NCBI GenBank assembly: GCA_018242765.1
Contig: JAFEBH010000013.1
Span: 175,212-239,211, forward strand
Source: Nitrospira sp.
GTDB taxonomy: Bacteria; Nitrospirota; Nitrospiria; Nitrospirales; Nitrospiraceae
Direction: 5' to 3'
DNA: 64,000 nucleotides
The notes under the pieces are model-generated. The model had not been told where the DNA came from. It searched no databases and saw only the letters and a list, made by a program, of their open reading frames with translations. The position numbers were made by a program, and so were the translations under genes. The stretch's first letter is position 1. Each line of letters opens with the position of its first letter. Positions 26,408 to 34,604 of the stretch are shown piece by piece.

Positions 26408-26620
26408 CGCCCGCATTATTCATGAACGCTTCTACTGCAACCGCCAAGACGCTGCTGCGACAAGCCTGGCCGCGGTTTCGCTGCGGCCAGGCGGGCAGGC
26501 TCACTCCTCATGACCTCGACATACTGTTTCAAGTATGCCTTGGTCTCTCGTCGCTCCGCGTGCCCGTCTCGCGTGGCGTCTTGCCGGTTTCGTGACGAAC
26601 CGTCATGAATAATACGAGCT
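26408..26620. repeat. MITE-like inverted repeat with internal GC hairpin
   Basis: Left arm 26408-26451 and the reverse complement of 26576-26620 share about 80 percent identity over some 44 bp, including TATTATTCATGA-like and GCAAGACGC blocks. Between them lies a perfect 10-bp hairpin GCCTGGCCGC with GCGGCCAGGC (26464-26492). Frames across it on either strand have no recognisable domains. The structure fits a small non-autonomous element or the fused ends of a decayed insertion sequence. The hairpin may act as a terminator for the convergent genes on both sides. Confidence 0.5.
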
Positions 26621-26681
26621 AAGATCTGCTCCTCAGAGATATAGGCTTTTGAGGGCACCGGCATGGATCTGTACTTTGCAG

Positions 26682-27644
26682 TTACGCGGCCATACGAAAT
26701 GCCCAACGCTCCGCATCACGTTTCATTTGCGCGAGCGCTCGCGCTTCTCGGCTCTGCGCCGCCATAGACAACCCTGCCAGAAAGACCGTGGTAAGCAGAA
26801 CGCCGGCGATCATGAGGTACCCCATCGGGATCTCCAGCCATGATGCCGATTCGGTAGAAGCGACAGCGATATGTTTTGAAGGTACTGTCGGAGCTGCCGT
26901 GATGGTCGGCTGCATCGGCCGATCGGTGATACCCTCGTTGCGAGCGGCGGCAACGATCAAGCTAGCCAGCTGCTCTTGCTGTGCAGCGTGCCCTTTTCCC
27001 CCGTTCATTTGTGCGTGCGCAACTTGAACCACCGCAGATCCGAGACGCTCCTGAATGGCACCTTCCTGGAGCCAGTCGTGTTGGGACGCCTCGACGATGC
27101 GGCGTCCGAGCATTGTTTGCCATGTAGAGGCGAAGGCATTGTGCAGGCGCTGCCCTTGGGCTTCTATCGCGCCGATCATGTTCATGTTGTATGCGGTGTC
27201 ATACTGATCAACAGACAACAGGCCGTTTCGTACGCCACGTTTCGTGAAATTGACGATCCCCCGCCCCATGACGCCCTGCACACGGGCGAGATGAGCCGCC
27301 GGCACGGTCACCCCTTGGTCGAGGACGGTGCCGAGCCAACCGCTCGAGCCAGATTGCCAGTCATGATACGCCATAGTGACGCGGTTCCATTCAGTCACCG
27401 AGTGAGCCAGAGCCTGATTGGTCCGGCGTTCCATGAGCGCTTGATCGACGATGGCTTGCCCCAACGCTGGTTGGAGGAAGCGCAAGCCATTATCCATACT
27501 GGACGATTGCTCCACCCCAGGAGCGTTCGGCAGAACGGCTTGGTATGTTCCATTGACGGCAAGAAACAGGAGAAGCGCTCCGAAGAGAATGGCACACATC
27601 CCGACACCCACGATGATATCGATGGTGTTGTAACGATAGGACAT
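26682..27644 (-). CDS. Two-helix membrane protein of unknown function
   Basis: 320 residues from the ATG at 27644, chosen for the AAGGAGG five bases upstream. One transmembrane segment near the N-terminus (about 9-31, DIIVGVGMCAILFGALLLFL), a large extracytoplasmic helical region with repeated Gln/Ala-rich stretches, and a second segment near the C-terminus (GYLMIAGVLLTTVFLAGLS). The short tail SREARALAQMKRDAERWA is charged and likely cytoplasmic. I do not recognise the family. The layout resembles sensor-like or structural membrane proteins without an output domain. It stands alone between decayed sequences, convergent with the catabolic operon. Confidence 0.65.
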   Translation of the reverse strand: MSYRYNTIDIIVGVGMCAILFGALLLFLAVNGTYQAVLPNAPGVEQSSSMDNGLRFLQPALGQAIVDQALMERRTNQALAHSVTEWNRVTMAYHDWQSGSSGWLGTVLDQGVTVPAAHLARVQGVMGRGIVNFTKRGVRNGLLSVDQYDTAYNMNMIGAIEAQGQRLHNAFASTWQTMLGRRIVEASQHDWLQEGAIQERLGSAVVQVAHAQMNGGKGHAAQQEQLASLIVAAARNEGITDRPMQPTITAAPTVPSKHIAVASTESASWLEIPMGYLMIAGVLLTTVFLAGLSMAAQSREARALAQMKRDAERWAFRMAA

Positions 27645-28039
27645 AGCTACCTCCTTGCCACGTCGAGCCATCGTCTGAGCGGCCATGGTACTGAAGTGAC
27701 GTCGCCGGACTCACAAGCCCGATGACAAAACGCAGCGATAACTTAGCAAGATGAGTGAGGAGAATTGAAAGAGAAGGGAGGATATATTGACCACATTCAG
27801 TCGGTCGGTGTGTTATCCCCGCGACAAACATGGCCCCCACCTCCTGAAGAATGAGGCGGTATCAATGTATTACTCTACGCCTCATGGAGCACAACGGTCA
27901 ACTGTAGTTCACGCATGACTGAATCAATCTTTCATTCTGATCCTGCGTCAAATTGAGACAACAGAAGGATAGCTGCGCTCTTGTCCCTGTAGCCATACTA
28001 CGTGTTCACACTCACAACGTTCGAAAATGGGGCGAGGTG
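27645..28039. other. Intergenic region upstream of the membrane protein
   Basis: No gene is supported. The stretch must hold the promoter for the minus-strand membrane protein, but no clear -35/-10 pair was picked out. Short frames here lack motifs and ribosome-binding sites. Confidence 0.35.
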
Positions 28040-28517
28040 CTGGCTAACTGCTTCCGCTCGAGGACATCCGTTTCCCGTAGGCCATGGTGCCCTACGCCCA
28101 CGGTGTGGCGCATGTTGTTACAGGAGAATGGGCTGAAGAGAAGACGGCTCTCTTGATCGCCGCGCATGCGCTGTCCGGCGAGATCGCGACCCGCCGTAAT
28201 GATCTCGAGGTCGGCATCCATCATTTCAGCGAAGCAGCCAAGATCGAAGATGCAAGACTCTAATTCGAATCACCCAAGTGGTACTACTCAATCAGGCACT
28301 CGCTCGGCGCCGTGCTCGTGAACGCTGGTCGTCATGTCGAGGTCGAGAACGTGTATTGTGAGGATCTCCGTCGCTTTCCAGAAAACGGGTGGTCTCTATT
28401 CGGGCTTGCGCAGTCACTTCGAGCGCAGGGAGGACCGCCGAAGCGGCTGACGCGGAAGCTCGCTTCCAGCACACGTGGGCGGCCACGGACGTGACGCTAA
28501 CAGCATCGAGATTCTAG
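28040..28517 (+). pseudogene. Decayed TPR-repeat protein
   Basis: Reading one frame gives MVPYAHGVAHVVTGEWAEE, ALSGEIATRRNDLEVGIHHF and SEAAKIEDARL, then TAA, then in the same frame FESPKWYYSIRHSLGAVLV, EVENVYCEDLRRFPENGW and LFGLAQSLRAQGG. A frameshift near 28436 moves the rest to another frame (TAEAADAEARFQHTWAA ... LTASRF, stop at 28515). These blocks are consecutive TPR helices and the usual C-terminal ending of a periplasmic TPR protein family. In-frame stops also lie upstream (near 28045 and 28076), so the N-terminal part is lost. It is a pseudogene with at least one internal stop and one frameshift. Confidence 0.7.
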
Positions 28518-29139
28518 GGGAGAGGGGGCGGGACGCGATAGCCGCAATGTGGGGTCGGATAGGCGCAGCAGCCTTCGGCCCGTTGCGACGATGCTGTCTG
28601 TTTGAAACCACTCGTGCGCGAGACATTCAGGCATAGCAGTCCCATGTTGGGAACGGGAAGGTGGAAGCCGGAACGTCCCAGACTCGAAAAAACAACCTTG
28701 GCCACTGGATTGCCGAAGCATTGACGGGGCGTAAGAGTCTCCTGGCAGCTTGATAAGCCAATACTTACGTTATTGCAACCTTGAATGCCTGAGACTCATG
28801 GCCACCCGCATAAATTCGACATCCTGCGAAATATTCGTAGGCAGCCGACTGCCTCTGTCATGACAAGACAGTCGCGTTTGCCTTCTACGACTCCTCGGCT
28901 CCGTACTGATCTCACTTTCAAGATTCTGCGGTTGTGCGTCTCCTGCAAGGCTACTCTCATTGGCATTGTCATCTGCCGGGAGCGTGGAGGGCCGGTGGTT
29001 AGAGATGATGTGCTGCCCAGCTGGTTCCAAGCTTGTGCACGGTGTTCGGTGTAAAGCGAAGCCGATATCCACAATGAGAGCGGAGGGACGATCGCCGCTT
29101 ATTCTGATGAGCCTGCACAACGCGAGGGCATTTCCTTTC
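28518..29139. other. Gene-poor stretch before the exopolysaccharide promoter region
   Basis: Several open frames of 60-130 codons exist on both strands (for example around 28785-29054), but none has a recognisable domain, a convincing ribosome-binding site or conserved composition. I see nothing that can be called a gene. The region lies between a pseudogene and the promoters of the polysaccharide locus and is probably decayed sequence. Confidence 0.4.
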
Positions 29140-29169
29140 TTGACTAGGTGCATATGTACCTAGTATACG
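29140..29169 (+). promoter_or_regulatory. Promoter-like element P1 with palindromic spacer
   Basis: TTGACT at 29140, then 18 bases, then TATACG at 29164. The spacer is framed by the dyad CTAGGT...ACCTAG (29144-29163), so an operator would sit exactly between the -35 and -10 hexamers. A second copy with the same layout lies 188 bp downstream. This resembles a sigma70-type promoter with a spacer operator of the kind used by MerR-like or other dimeric regulators. Confidence 0.55.
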
Positions 29170-29327
29170 TAGCAATGCAGATTTGGACTACATATAGTGT
29201 TTTGAAATGTTCTGAGTAGATCTGAACGGTCCTGACGGAAATTCCTAAAAATAGATCAGGTAAAAAGAGAGAGTCATATTTGCGCGATATGATTCATTCA
29301 TTACTGAATGAGAAATAACTAATGTTC

Positions 29328-29357
29328 TTGACTAGGCATCAAATGACCTAGTATACG
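29328..29357 (+). promoter_or_regulatory. Promoter-like element P2 with palindromic spacer
   Basis: TTGACT at 29328, an 18-base spacer with CTAGG...CCTAG (29332-29351), then TATACG at 29352 followed by the same GTAGC as in P1. It is 104 bp upstream of the NusG-like gene and the likely main start of the polysaccharide transcript. The inner spacer bases differ from P1 while the hexamers and the dyad arms are kept, which suggests selection. Confidence 0.6.
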
Positions 29358-29361
29358 TAGC

Positions 29362-29388
29362 GATCCATGCGCTGTGCTTGCATGGATC
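29362..29388 (+). other. Leader hairpin at the expected transcript 5' end
   Basis: GATCCATGC (29362-29370) and GCATGGATC (29380-29388) form a perfect 9-bp stem with a nine-base loop, only a few bases after the P2 -10 hexamer. A hairpin at the very start of the mRNA can protect the transcript or present a signal to the NusG paralog encoded next, as the ops element does for RfaH. No canonical ops sequence was recognised. Confidence 0.5.
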
Positions 29389-29460
29389 ACCAAGTATTTA
29401 GGTCCGTAGGGGCCTCTATGTTGAATCCGAAAACGAGATTGGGACAAACGGGGCGAAGCT

Positions 29461-30072
29461 ATGCGCGCTGCCAGTCATGAACAGCACGATGCGGGGCAAC
29501 AGGAGGAGCGGTTACTAGAGACGGCTTCTCGATGGTATGCCCTTCAGACGTATTTTCATCATGAGAAGCAGGTTCGAGACCGGTTGGTAGCGTGTGGGAT
29601 TGAGCCCTTTCTTCCGCTATGCAAACAGCGTCGTCAATGGTCCGACCGGACGGTATGGACAGCAGAGCCTCTGTTCCGCGGGTATTGCTTCGCTCGGTTT
29701 GCGTTGGAGCAGAGCCTCGCTGTGCGCAAGACTTCAGGTGTCGTGCGTATCGTTGGAGCCTTGAAACCGGAACCTATTCGAGAGGAAGAGATCGCTGTGT
29801 TTCGGCAGGTCTGCGCATCTGATCGGCCCATCGATCCCTGCGACTATTTTGTTGAGGGCGCATGGGTAGAAGTGGTCCGTGGTCCGCTTGCCGGCCTTCG
29901 CGGACAATTTATCAGTCAGACAAAGCATCATGGGGTGGTGATCCGCGCGTCCTTTATTCAGCAGGCGGCACTCATTCGCATCGGAGCAGACGAAGTAACC
30001 CCTGCGCAGAATCCTGATGATCCAGAGCCCATCGGCCTTGCCACGCATTCGATGGATGGCTTTGATGTGTAG
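29461..30072 (+). CDS. NusG-paralog transcription antiterminator (RfaH/UpxY-like)
   Basis: 203 residues. After a 20-residue polar leader comes the NusG N-terminal domain: SRWYALQTYFHHEKQVRDRL (20-39), GIEPFLPL, PLFRGYCFARF and SGVVRIVGALKPEPI, with the tail domain KOW-like GAWVEVVRGPLAGLRGQFI (about 137-155). Such paralogs bind RNA polymerase early and prevent premature termination in long polysaccharide operons. It is the first gene of the locus, which is the usual position for a cis-acting family member. The two promoter-like elements and the leader hairpin directly upstream are its probable control region. Confidence 0.85.
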   Translation: MRAASHEQHDAGQQEERLLETASRWYALQTYFHHEKQVRDRLVACGIEPFLPLCKQRRQWSDRTVWTAEPLFRGYCFARFALEQSLAVRKTSGVVRIVGALKPEPIREEEIAVFRQVCASDRPIDPCDYFVEGAWVEVVRGPLAGLRGQFISQTKHHGVVIRASFIQQAALIRIGADEVTPAQNPDDPEPIGLATHSMDGFDV

Positions 30073-30283
30073 TTCTTGTCGATCTCGAAATCAAAAGTCG
30101 ATTGGGTTCTCCGGGCTTAGTGCCGGCCGTCAGGTTCGTAAGATCTCTCGCAACCACGAGATCCGCTCACCAGTTCCGTATCGGTGGCAAGTGAGGCGTA
30201 CTGATGAGCAACAACTTGAGAGATTGTGGGAGTCGGTTCGATGATGAAGGGGCCACCGAGATAAGGGCCATGGGCCTCTTCCT

Positions 30284-31741
30284 ATGTGGGTTCAAGCGGT
30301 GAGGTCTCCGTGGGCCTTTCTGATTCATTCTGCCAGGATCATTGCATGTGTCATAAGCCTGCTCACAAATTTGGGGGCAGTAGAAATGGCGTTGGCCCAA
30401 CCATCCACGGTGTCAAGTGTATCTTCAGTAAGCGGAGGGTCCATCTTCGGTGCATCAGGGTCGATGTTTGTCTCGCCGTTTGCCAATCCTGCGGTCCTGG
30501 GCTCTCTATACTTAACGCCGCAGTGGCCTAAGACCGGTTACTACCCCATCTATCCGGGAAGTTTGTCCAACACCATTCCCGGCGATGGGATTATGGTAGG
30601 ACCGCTCCGGTTGCATCCCCACATGGGTGTGGCTCAAATGTACACTGATAATGTGTTCAGGACCAACAGCAACAAGACCAGCGATTTTCTGACCACCCTT
30701 TCACCAGGCATTCAAGCCAGATTGCCGTTCGCAGGATTTCATTCGGTTCTCTTGGATTATCGTACGAATCTTCAATACTATTCGCGCACCTCATCGAACG
30801 ATGTGCAAGATCAGACTGCCACTGGGGCCTTCAAGTTCAATTTTCCCGGCGGCCTCAACATCGATCTCCACGGTGAACACAAGCTGGGGCATGATCCCAG
30901 AGGCTCCGCCGTGGATAATGTGAACACGCAACGCCTGGGGGTAAACAAATGGACGGCCGATGGTTTCACGGGTCAAACCGAGTACGTTGGAGCCCAGTCA
31001 AGCGTGGGATTGTATGTGCAAACACTTCGCTGGAAGTACCTGAATAATAACCAAGGCCCCATTCGAGATCGGTTGACCAATAGAGCTGACCTGATGTTCT
31101 CTCGTAACATCACAGATAGCTTATCGCTGCGGACCACGGTTGGCGCGCAGCAATCGATTTATGATCAGAATAGGAATCTGGATAATGTCATCTATACCTT
31201 CAGTGGAGGCGCGACGTGGAATGTCAGCGGGAAGACCTCCGGAGACATTCTTGTCGGATATCAGCACGTGCAATTTACTCGAGCGCAGGTAGCCCAGCCT
31301 CCCCCGTTGAATCAGTTTTTCAGAGACAAAGATACCTACTCCAATATCTATGTCATGGGAAGGCTCAACTGGCAGGCGACACCTCTCTTGGGGATCACGC
31401 TGCAGGTGTACAGGTCGATCCAACAAACGGTCGCAAGCGGTTCACTGTTCTATACGGCGACCGGCGTGAACCTGACCGCTCGGCATGAATTGACCGACCG
31501 CACGACATTCCAACTCAACCTGGGGTATGAGCAGGACAAGTTTCAAGGCGTTTCTGGCAGCACAACAAACGGATCCGATAGGAGCGAGGATTTGAAGAAT
31601 GTCGCGGTTGGCGTGAATTATCGTGCTGTGCAATGGCTAGGGCTCGGTGCGCAGTATATTTTTGAGGATCGGCACTCGAATCAAGCTCAGTTTACCTATC
31701 AAGCAAGCACCGTGATGCTGTCGGCACAGATCCTCTTTTAA
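30284..31741 (+). CDS. Outer-membrane beta-barrel protein of the polysaccharide locus
   Basis: 485 residues. A signal peptide (about 1-38, ending MALAQ) precedes a low-complexity Ser/Gly segment, then many alternating amphipathic strands with aromatic girdles (DYRTNLQYYSR, LNLGYEQDKF, VGVNYRAVQWLGLG) and a C-terminal Phe (AQILF), the usual signal for BAM insertion. It resembles the BBP2/EpsL-type barrel proteins found beside exopolysaccharide export genes, which may help polymer release across the outer membrane. No ribosome-binding site is clear before the ATG at 30284, but the signal peptide supports this start. Confidence 0.75.
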   Translation: MWVQAVRSPWAFLIHSARIIACVISLLTNLGAVEMALAQPSTVSSVSSVSGGSIFGASGSMFVSPFANPAVLGSLYLTPQWPKTGYYPIYPGSLSNTIPGDGIMVGPLRLHPHMGVAQMYTDNVFRTNSNKTSDFLTTLSPGIQARLPFAGFHSVLLDYRTNLQYYSRTSSNDVQDQTATGAFKFNFPGGLNIDLHGEHKLGHDPRGSAVDNVNTQRLGVNKWTADGFTGQTEYVGAQSSVGLYVQTLRWKYLNNNQGPIRDRLTNRADLMFSRNITDSLSLRTTVGAQQSIYDQNRNLDNVIYTFSGGATWNVSGKTSGDILVGYQHVQFTRAQVAQPPPLNQFFRDKDTYSNIYVMGRLNWQATPLLGITLQVYRSIQQTVASGSLFYTATGVNLTARHELTDRTTFQLNLGYEQDKFQGVSGSTTNGSDRSEDLKNVAVGVNYRAVQWLGLGAQYIFEDRHSNQAQFTYQASTVMLSAQILF

Positions 31742-32006
31742 CCGACAGCGTTCATGGTCGGGATCGGTATAATTGCCAGTGTCAATCTCCATTGAGGTGG
31801 GCGAGAGTGACAAGAAGAGCGTCTGACAAAATTCTTGGCTCCGATCCGTTCAGTCCTCATGGCAGGTCATGCCGGTTTCGCTCTCAGCTCTTTGGGGTGT
31901 CAGGTTGCCAAACAAGCTGGATGTGGGTTGTTGCTGCGCAAAGGGAGCCGTCGGTTTGATGAACAAGCCGCGTTCTTTCGTTACTTCATGAATTGGGAGC
32001 TCTTGC

Positions 32007-34265
32007 ATGAATCGCGATGAGGGTGTGCTTCCGTTTCAAATGGTCCAAGACGATGGTGCCGAGCCCGTCCATGTTGATTATCTCGGAGCCTGTCGCCAGC
32101 GACTATGGCTGATCCTCGCCATTGCAGTGGGATTTGCAGGAAGCGCGGCGGTCTGGTCCTTTATGCAGACACCGAGGTACCAGGCAAAAGCCACCGTGGT
32201 TGTTGAGCAAGTAGGGCCGAGTGGATTGGGAAACGACCGAGACTACCGTCAGAGTGATCTTTCCCCGGAATACTTTCAGACTCAGTTTGAGCTGATGAAA
32301 AGCCATTATGTTTTTCACCGGACGGCGCAACTCCTACATCTGTCCGAGCAGCCGGAGTACATGCTCAAACCGTCTATCCTGTCGTCGCTGGTCGGAAACC
32401 TGATGCCTGCCCTCAAGACGAATGGTGTGGCACGGGAAGAGGGAACCGACGAACACGCGGCAGAGGGCGTTGATGGGCGATTGCTGAAACGGTTTGGAGA
32501 AACGGTCGAGATCGTGCCTATTCGAGGCGCAAGACTGGCGCATGTGATCGCCACATCCGAAGATCCCGAATTTGCCGCCCGCATTGCAAATACGCTGGCT
32601 TCGACCTACATCGAACGGACCCAGGAGTTGAACGCGTTATCGAAGGAACAAGCTGCACAGTGGTATACCACCCATCTCGACGAACTACGCAAGAAGGCCG
32701 AAGCCTCTCAACAGGCGCTGTATCTGTTTCGGGTGAAGCACGGGCTGATGGGAGGGCGTGAACGGGAGACGGTGCGAGCTCATTCAAACACCGAATTGAA
32801 TTCGGAGCTTGTCAGGGCGGAAATGAAGCTCGCCGAGGCTCAGTCTCGTGTGGAGCAAATTAAATCGGTTTTGCGTAACCGAACGGACCAGAATGGAGTG
32901 CTTGAGATCGATTGGTCCGGCCTGGATGCCTCGACTGAAGTCCTGAGTTCGACGTTGATTCAAACGTTACGATCACAGGATGTGAGAGCTTCAGGCCAGG
33001 TTGCTGAGTTGGCAGAAAAGTATGGTCCGCTTCACCCCAAGCTGATTCAGGCAAAGGCGGAGATGCAGGATCTTCGTGAGCGGATTCGGCAAGAAATACA
33101 GAAAATCTTCGACTCAGTGAGACACGACTATGACGCGGCACAGGGACGGGTCCGTGTCATTCGGGAAGCCGCGAGTCGGCATAGGCAAGAGAAAATTAAG
33201 CTCGAGCAGTATGAGGTTGACTATGGGATTCTCGAGAGAGAAGCCGAAAGCACGCAGCACCTCTACGATATTTTCCTGAAACAGACGAAAGAAGCCAATC
33301 TCTCCGCCGGATTGCGAACCGCCACAGTGTATCTCGCCGACCCGGCGGTGCCCAGTTTCATTCCTGTGAAGCCCAAGAAGCAGTTAAATACGATTTTAGG
33401 GCTTCTGGCTGGGCTCATGACAGGGGTCGGCCTGGCCATTTTCTTGGAGGCTCGCGATCGGACCCTGAGGGGACCCGATGACTTAGGCCGGTATCTGCCC
33501 AAGATCTCCTTGCTCGGCGTGATGCCTCTTTTGCCAAAAATCAAAACAGGAGCGAGCGCCTATCGCCTCGCCAGCGAATCCGTTGGAGTTGCGGCCGAAC
33601 ACGTTCGCATTATCCGGACCAGCATCTTGCTCTCCAGTCCCAAGGAGCTGCCGTCCTGCGTGCTCATAACGAGTGCGGGGGAGGGGGAGGGAAAAACGAC
33701 GCTGTCAGTCAACCTCGCGATTGCACTGGCTCAGTTGGAACATACACGAGTGGTCCTGATCAATGCGGATTTTCGGAATCATGATCACAGGTACGTCCAT
33801 GGAATCCAACGTGAAGGGATTGACACGAAGGGGCTCGCAAATTTTCTTGCCGGACGAGCCACGCTGGAACAGATCATGTATCGGACCGACCTCGCCAACC
33901 TGTCGGTGATTCCTCGAGGTGAGCGCCCCTCCAATCCGTCGGAGCTGCTCCACTCTAAACAGATGAAGGTTTTGCTGAACCGATGTCGAGAGGACGGATA
34001 TCATGTCATCCTGGATGCTCCTCCTGTACTTTCCGTGACTGACCCAGTGATCCTCGCTTCTCAGGTTGATGGCGTGCTTCTGGTTGCCAGTGTCGGCCAG
34101 ACAACCCGAGAAGCCTGTCAATCGGCGATCGAGCGTCTGACAATCGGGGGAGGGAAAATACTCGGGATCGTTCTACAGAAAGTCCGAGTACCGTATAACC
34201 CGTACTACGGTGATGAGGGTGAGAAGGCGATAAAGCATGGAGCGCCAGCGGGGGCTGCGCCATGA
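32007..34265 (+). CDS. Polysaccharide chain-length determinant / tyrosine autokinase (Wzc-type)
   Basis: 752 residues, GGGAG seven bases before the ATG. N-terminal Wzz domain with a transmembrane helix (about 32-50) and long coiled-coil region, the PxxP-containing second helix region near 450-475 (PVKPKKQLNTILGLLAGLM), then the BY-kinase domain: Walker A SAGEGEGKTT at about 556-565, Walker A' VVLINADFRN and Walker B VILDAPPVLS. It controls chain length and assembly of the exported polysaccharide. The C-terminal tail holds only VPYNPYYGDEGE as possible tyrosine cluster, shorter than the Tyr-rich tail of Wzc; autophosphorylation capacity is uncertain. Confidence 0.88.
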   Translation: MNRDEGVLPFQMVQDDGAEPVHVDYLGACRQRLWLILAIAVGFAGSAAVWSFMQTPRYQAKATVVVEQVGPSGLGNDRDYRQSDLSPEYFQTQFELMKSHYVFHRTAQLLHLSEQPEYMLKPSILSSLVGNLMPALKTNGVAREEGTDEHAAEGVDGRLLKRFGETVEIVPIRGARLAHVIATSEDPEFAARIANTLASTYIERTQELNALSKEQAAQWYTTHLDELRKKAEASQQALYLFRVKHGLMGGRERETVRAHSNTELNSELVRAEMKLAEAQSRVEQIKSVLRNRTDQNGVLEIDWSGLDASTEVLSSTLIQTLRSQDVRASGQVAELAEKYGPLHPKLIQAKAEMQDLRERIRQEIQKIFDSVRHDYDAAQGRVRVIREAASRHRQEKIKLEQYEVDYGILEREAESTQHLYDIFLKQTKEANLSAGLRTATVYLADPAVPSFIPVKPKKQLNTILGLLAGLMTGVGLAIFLEARDRTLRGPDDLGRYLPKISLLGVMPLLPKIKTGASAYRLASESVGVAAEHVRIIRTSILLSSPKELPSCVLITSAGEGEGKTTLSVNLAIALAQLEHTRVVLINADFRNHDHRYVHGIQREGIDTKGLANFLAGRATLEQIMYRTDLANLSVIPRGERPSNPSELLHSKQMKVLLNRCREDGYHVILDAPPVLSVTDPVILASQVDGVLLVASVGQTTREACQSAIERLTIGGGKILGIVLQKVRVPYNPYYGDEGEKAIKHGAPAGAAP

Positions 34266-34604
34266 TGAGGAGCACCCGCTCAACGCTGGTAGGATTCTGA
34301 ACGATTGGTCGGTGATGAGGAAGATCGGTGTTGAGTGTGTCATCAGATGATGACTCCTGGATGCGCCTCTCAGGAGCTGGCCTTGACCTGTGCATAGATA
34401 GTCTGTCCTAGGCCCCACCTCTCGACTCTTGACCACGCAGAACTCGATTCAAAACACCTGCAACGACGTGGCTCGCGCCAGTCAGCTCCATGGTCTCTTG
34501 TCGGATAGTAGTTGGTGTCGTGCGACAACACATCCGTCAGGCTCAGCTGTCTTTGTATGGCCATACGACCAACTATCTTTAGTTCGAGTGCCGGATTACG
34601 CTCT
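34266..34604. other. Gap between the tyrosine kinase and flippase genes
   Basis: About 340 bp without a supportable gene. A TTGACC at about 34383 followed 17 bases later by TAGTCT is a weak promoter candidate that could drive the flippase and the downstream glycosyltransferases. No terminator hairpin was recognised. Confidence 0.3.

Noticed and set aside
28785..29054. 89-codon plus-strand frame and its minus-strand counterpart
   Set aside because: No domain, no convincing ribosome-binding site, and both strands equally open; treated as non-coding.
31742..32006. Short frame starting near 31835 with a hydrophobic beginning before the tyrosine kinase gene
   Set aside because: The 61-codon frame has no clear start site, overlaps the kinase start and has no signal-peptide cleavage pattern.
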